This document shows, piece after piece, positions 59,600-64,000 of a stretch of 64,000 bases of DNA (position 1 is the first letter of the stretch; every line of letters begins with the position of its first letter). The DNA comes from Ganoderma boninense (Eukaryota > Basidiomycota > Agaricomycetes > Polyporales > Polyporaceae). The translations under genes and the position numbers were made by a program. The stretch spans positions 2,914,001-2,978,000 of the forward strand of contig CM035308.1 in assembly GCA_002900995.3 (NCBI GenBank). The letters are read 5' to 3'. The notes beneath the pieces are model-generated. The model was not told where the DNA came from. It searched no databases and saw only the letters and a list, made by a program, of their open reading frames with translations.

Positions 59600-61368
59600 A
59601 TGGAGTCTACCACAGTCGCTCTAGAGGCTCTCTCCTTGTTTATCGTCTCGCTAGTCGTCTATCGCCTGTGGTCTGCACCACTCGCGCGACTGCCTGGCCC
59701 CTCGATATGCGCTATCTCCCGCCTCCCGCTGATGTACTACGAATTCAACGGGAGGCGACGGCCGTTCATCCACGACCTGCACATGAAGTATGGACCGATC
59801 GTGCGCGTCGCTCCGGATGAAGTGTCGTTCGCCACCCGCGAAGCGGTCAAGGAAATATACACCTCGGGAGGGAGCGGATACGAGAAGTCACCGTTCTACC
59901 TCCTGTTCGAAAACTTTGACACAGGGTGCGTATCGGGTCAATAAAAACATGACTTATCTCCTCATTTGCACGATCTAGGAATATGTTCTCGACGCTGGAG
60001 AAAGATGAGGTATGTAAGCCCAGAGACTGGTTCACTGCAGACTGCCGGAATGAAACGACTCTGTAGCATGCAGGTATCAAGAAGCAGTTCGCAGAGCGAT
60101 ACAGCAAGCTTCACGTTACGAAGCCCGAGGTTGCCTTCGTCATCCAGGAGAACGTCAACGCGTTCGTCGAGAGAGCCACCGAACGGCTCGGCGAGAGCGT
60201 TGACATCTATGTATGATGCTGCTCCTTCCCGATCTCCCCTGTCGAGTCCCAACTGATTCCACTGGGCAGGACCTCCTCCACTGCTTCTCCCTCGACGGTA
60301 TCACGGGCCACCTCTTCTATCCGAGCGGGCTCCACTCCCAGACCAGCCCCACAGATCACAAGCTCATGGAGGAGCTCTGCTACAATCAAGGCCTCAGACG
60401 TACGTCCGCCCTATCTCTCCCACCAGCGCCCGAACCTGGGCAGGCCTCCGAGTCATTCGCTCACGGAAAACCAAAACCTTATCCAGGAGCCTACTTCGGC
60501 CACTACTTCCCCGCCCTCTGGCGTGCGTACAGCAAGCTCGCGGGCGCCAGCAAAGGCCCGAGTGGGGGCCTCGTCCAGTCCTACGTCCTCGCCACGACGC
60601 GCACGGCGCCCGCGGACCCGCACACCGTGCTCGACAAGCTGCGCGCGGCCGACGCGCGCGACGCGACGCGCCCCGCGCTCCTCAGCGCATCCGAGTGCAT
60701 GGACCACCTCGTCGCGGGCATCGACACGACGGGCGACGGGCTCTGCTTCCTCATGCACCACCTCTCGCTGCCCCTGCCCTCCGCCCAGCGCGTGCAGGCC
60801 AGGCTCCGCGCCGAGCTGCAGGAGCACGCGGGCGCGCCGCTCGACGCGCTGCCGTACCTCGAGGCCGTCATCAAAGAGGGTTTGCGCATGTTCGGCCCGA
60901 TACCCATGAGCCTCCCGCGCCTCGTCCCCGCCGGGGGCCGCGTCGTCGACGGGGTCAGCCTCCCCGGGGGCACGATCGTCAGCTGCCAGGCGTACACGCT
61001 CCATCGGCTCGACGAGGGGGTGTGGTCGGACCCGGAGGAGTTCATGCCCGAGCGGTGGCTGGCTGCAGAGGGCGCGGCAGAGCGGGACCGACTGTTCTTC
61101 GCGTTCGCTTCGGGAGGCAGAGGGTGCATCGGCAAGCAGTGAGTTAGATTCCCCCGTCTAGGTGGACGAGAACAGTCTATGCTGACATGCGGGGCTTAGT
61201 CTAGCAATGTTGGAGATGCAGCTCCTCCTGCGCGACGTGTACTCGTCGTACCGTACACGCGTCGCACCGGAGATGACGGCGTCGATGGAGCCACACGACC
61301 AAGTAATTTCTACCAGGCCTAAAGACCAGAAATGCTTGATCATCTTCGAGAAGCTCGACGACGCGTAG
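59600..61368 (+). CDS. Cytochrome P450, complete, 483 aa
   Basis: Membrane-anchored microsomal P450; substrate unknown. Six exons: 59600-59925, 59979-60009, 60067-60210, 60270-60399, 60487-61138 and 61200-61368, totalling 1452 nt in phase. The N-terminal helix (LEALSLFIVSLVVYRLW) is followed by the proline-rich hinge LARLPGP. Landmarks are the C-helix region HAGIKKQFAERYSKLH, helix I VAGIDTTGDG, ExxR as KEGLR, the PERF region FMPERW and the heme loop FASGGRGCIGKH with its Cys ligand. The heme loop is cut by the last intron. The catalytic Thr region has TTGDG rather than the usual TTS. The architecture is that of fungal class II P450s used in detoxification or secondary metabolism. Confidence 0.95.
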
Positions 61369-62108
61369 GAAGTCCGTATCGACCTACATCAAGACCCTTC
61401 CATTTGCAAGACAGAAATGGACGGCTTTGTCGGCGGGCTACGACATACAAACATATAGAAAGCCTGGAGAACCGCGACAGCAGCATCCACGCGGCCTCCA
61501 CGGGTGGCAGATAACTTGACAACCGAACTTGCATTGTTACTCAAAGCAGGATGAGCTGCCGTACACAACGGGAATGGGAATGGGGGGAGGGGAGGACATG
61601 GTAACGAGGAGACTACGAGTACACACTGCGCAGATATGCATATGTACATTACAACTACAGCGTGCGGCGGGAACTGTGCCAGATGCGAACACATAAGGTA
61701 GACTTGGAATGTGTGTACAGCTTGCGATGAGATGAGACGAGACGAGAGATGGAGGAGAGACGATCGTGAGAGATAATACGATAGGCGAGGCGAGGCGCGC
61801 GAGAGAAAGGAGGAACGAACTGGAAGGAACGTCAAGGGGGGCGGACTCGGGGGCGATAATAAACAGATAGACGCAGAGTGGAGGCAATCAACACACGGTA
61901 GTACTAGTAGACAGTAAAGTGCGACTCGGACTCGGACGACAGACGGCAATAAGAAACCAAGGAAGACAGATCAGGGTATCGAACGACCGTACCACGCCAC
62001 CAAAAACAACACAACTTTGGACAGATAAGTACGCCCATGCAAATAACCCATACCCTGCGAAACGATAACCAACGCTGAAGTTCGAGCAGCGCGAGCCCCA
62101 AATTTCGA
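61369..62108. other. Convergent intergenic region, purine/pyrimidine-skewed
   Basis: 740 bp between converging stop codons. The plus strand is strongly G/A-rich from about 61550 to 61850, so the minus strand is pyrimidine-rich, as in long fungal UTRs. The frames here are compositional. Confidence 0.5.
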
Positions 62109-64000
62109 TTAAATATCAGTTCGCGCGCCCCCGGGCCCGATACATCCCCGTCCCAGAGCCCGGCCCAAGGCTCCTGCTCCGCGGAGACTGCGCGGCGCCG
62201 GGATCGGGATCGCCATCGGCGTCGACGGCGCAGCCCCGCCCGACCCGCAGAAGCTCCCCGACTCCCTCGCGGCCGCGGCGGCGGGCGGGCGCATCCAGCT
62301 CGGCGAAAGCACGGGGGGCATGCTCTCGTTGCGCAGCGCCTTCTGCAGCTCGTCGCGCGACCTTGAGAACGCGCGGCCACGCGAACGCGATGCCGACCCG
62401 GACCCAGACCCGGCAGACGAGCTTGCATAGCGGCTCAAGCTGCGCGCGGACTCGCGGTCGGGCGTGAGTGCCCACCGCGCGTCCTCGTCGACGGTGTCAA
62501 GTTCGGGGAGGTCGGGGGAGCTGAGCGAGGGCCTCGCCGGAGACGCTTTGCGCCGCCGTAGGGCGTCGAGCGAGGGGTCGCGCGGAGTCACGGGCATGTC
62601 GTTCGGGCTGCGCGAGCGGGAGGTGGAGAGGTCGACGCTGACGCGCGGGCGGGGCGCACGACCGCGTTCGCACGACGGGACGGGGTCTGGCCGGATGACG
62701 ATCGCGGAGTCCTGCACGCTGCTGCAGCCGTCTGACGAGCTCCCGGAGGTGGAGCGCAGGATGGCATTCGTCAGCACGGACAGGCTCGGCTGCGTGGGCG
62801 CGGGGTGGGAAGCGTGGGCGGGCGAGGAGTTTAGGAGGGGGTGGTGATGGTAGCGGTTCTCATGCGGCGGCCGCGACTTGCTACGGCTGGCTGTGCGGAC
62901 AGCGGACGTTGACCGGCTGGTGGACCGTGCGGAACGCAGCGCTGACCAGTCTTCCACGGCGGACGCAGAGTCCTTGCACGTTTTGGCGGGGCATCGCGAC
63001 GGGGAGCGAGATCCGACGACCTTCTCCGGATCCGAGGGCGGGGTGACGTCGTCCGCCGCGGAGCCCCAGCCGATGCCCCAGGCGACCTCGTCGACCATGG
63101 CGACTGTCCACCGGGCTGGGACCGAGCGTTCGATGCACCCGTGTAGAGCCTGTTCTGCACACCGCCCGACGCCCTGAGGCATATCGAAGGCGCCTGTCCG
63201 ATAAGAATAAGGGTACAATCAGCCTCTTATCGTGAAGGAATTCCATTGCTTGCTCGTATCCTGAAACCGTTACGTACCATGGAGGATCTTCATCTGCAGC
63301 CGAGGCTCGAACGAATCAGAGAAGGGCAATTTCCCGGTGAGGAGGGTGAACAGCATGACGCCTAACGCCCATATATCTTGCGCGGGGTGCGCGGCGTACG
63401 GGGTTGATGTGGTCTCTGGAGAGAGCAGAAGTTCAGGGGCGGCATAGGGAAGTGATCCGGGCTCGTAGCCTCGGTTCGGGACCGTGGGCGAGCCCGATGC
63501 GGGGTACGGGCTTGACGTTCGGTGCCTTGTGGGGATGCCGTGGCGCAGCCTGAGGGACAGGTGCTGAGGAAGCTTGCCCACAGCCGCCCTGCCGGCCGAT
63601 CGACTGGAGGGTGGGCGTGCTTGCGAGAGGGTGCGCGATCGCTGGACACCTTCACCCTCGGACTCGAGGGGGTCGTCGATCTCGCCGATCTTTCGTGCCA
63701 TTCCGAAGTCGCCGATTTTACAGACACCCATCTCGTCTACAAGCACATTCTCCAACTTCAAATCTCCGTGCACGAACCCCGCCACCTCATGCATGTACCG
63801 CAGCCCTCGTACCACCTGCCGGAACATCATGCCTGCATCATCCTGCGGAAGCGCGGGGTTTCCGTCGCGCTTCAGGATATCAAACAGGCTCCCTGCAGGG
63901 CAGTACACAGTGAAAAAGAAGTCGGCGTAGGACGTGTGATTGACAGTGAAGAGAGGGAGGACGTGTTCGTGGTTAAGGGCAAGCCCATACCAGCGCTTCG
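62109..64000 (-). CDS. Serine/threonine protein kinase, N-terminus outside the window
   Basis: Exons 64000-63278 (continues past the window edge) and 63193-62109, joined in phase. The visible kinase domain starts at NHEHVLPLFTV (strand 4-5 region) and holds the catalytic loop HGDLKLENVL and the DFG motif DFGMARK. A long Ser/Arg-rich insert of about 60 residues follows in the activation segment, then YAAPELLLSPE (APE) and DIWALGVMLFTLLTGKLPF. The domain ends about CIERSVPARW. The remaining 330 residues are low-complexity, rich in Ser, Arg and Pro, with many potential phosphorylation sites, ending GGARTDI. HGD replaces the usual HRD, which marks the non-RD kinase type. The ATP-binding lysine is not in the window. 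The specific kinase family is not identified. Confidence 0.9.

Noticed and set aside
60453..61004. A 183-aa minus-strand frame opposite the second P450.
   Set aside because: It is an antisense frame of a GC-rich exon whose plus-strand reading holds all P450 motifs.

Overview
The window is nuclear DNA of a filamentous basidiomycete, most likely a wood-decay agaricomycete of Polyporales type. Genes are split by many short GT-AG introns (about 45-110 bp) and have very small exons. The families are typical of this group: several cytochrome P450s including a P450/reductase fusion of CYP505 type, an aryl-alcohol dehydrogenase-like reductase, a GH131 glucanase, a sedolisin, a DUF6534 membrane protein, an ankyrin/MYND protein and a carbohydrate-binding/DUF3421 (DM9) protein. 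Gene density is about one gene per 2.8 kb. No rRNA, tRNA, CRISPR or bacterial-type feature was found. Family names come from recognised motifs only; no database search was run.

Layout. 1-8.3 kb: a 5'-truncated P450 (+), a convergent aryl-alcohol dehydrogenase (-) with a broken first exon, a 3-kb gene-free stretch with two inverted LTR-like repeats, and an 11-exon 2OG-Fe(II) dioxygenase (-) containing a 7-nt microexon. 10.3-15 kb: a small Ser/Thr/Lys-rich protein (+), an F-box/LRR-like protein (-) and a small membrane protein (-). 15.5-22.3 kb: conserved housekeeping genes in head-to-head order, PRMT3 (-) and RPAP1 (+). 24.2-28.7 kb: the CYP505-type fusion (+, 22 exons). 29.4-30.6 kb: an extremely cysteine-rich repeat protein (+), the most unusual gene here. 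32.3-36.4 kb: an FAD monooxygenase (+) and a glutathione S-transferase (+). 36.7-45 kb: an XPA_C-like protein with an in-frame TAG (-), a DUF6534 membrane protein (-, 16 exons) and a membrane-anchored coiled-coil protein (-). 46.2-50.2 kb: GH131 and a sedolisin, both secreted, in tandem (-). 51-55.2 kb: Ssr4 (-) head-to-head with a HIT protein (+), then the CBM/DUF3421 protein (-). 57.4-64 kb: an ankyrin/MYND protein (+), a second complete P450 (+) and a protein kinase running off the end (-).

How the genes relate. There is no single pathway cluster. The oxidative and conjugating enzymes (three P450s, FAD monooxygenase, 2OG oxygenase, AAD-like reductase, GST) fit the detoxification and secondary metabolism of a wood decayer. 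GH131 and the sedolisin are secreted degraders of glucan and protein. PRMT3, RPAP1, Ssr4 and HIT are core cell functions.

Quality warning. Single-base insertions or deletions, often in short G/C or A/T runs, break the frame of many otherwise intact genes, including conserved ones (RPAP1, PRMT3, Ssr4). Consensus sequencing error is the simplest explanation, so the broken frames should not be read as pseudogenes without raw reads. The MYND gene 5' end, the AAD first exon and the F-box 5' end are damaged beyond a single base and may be different cases.
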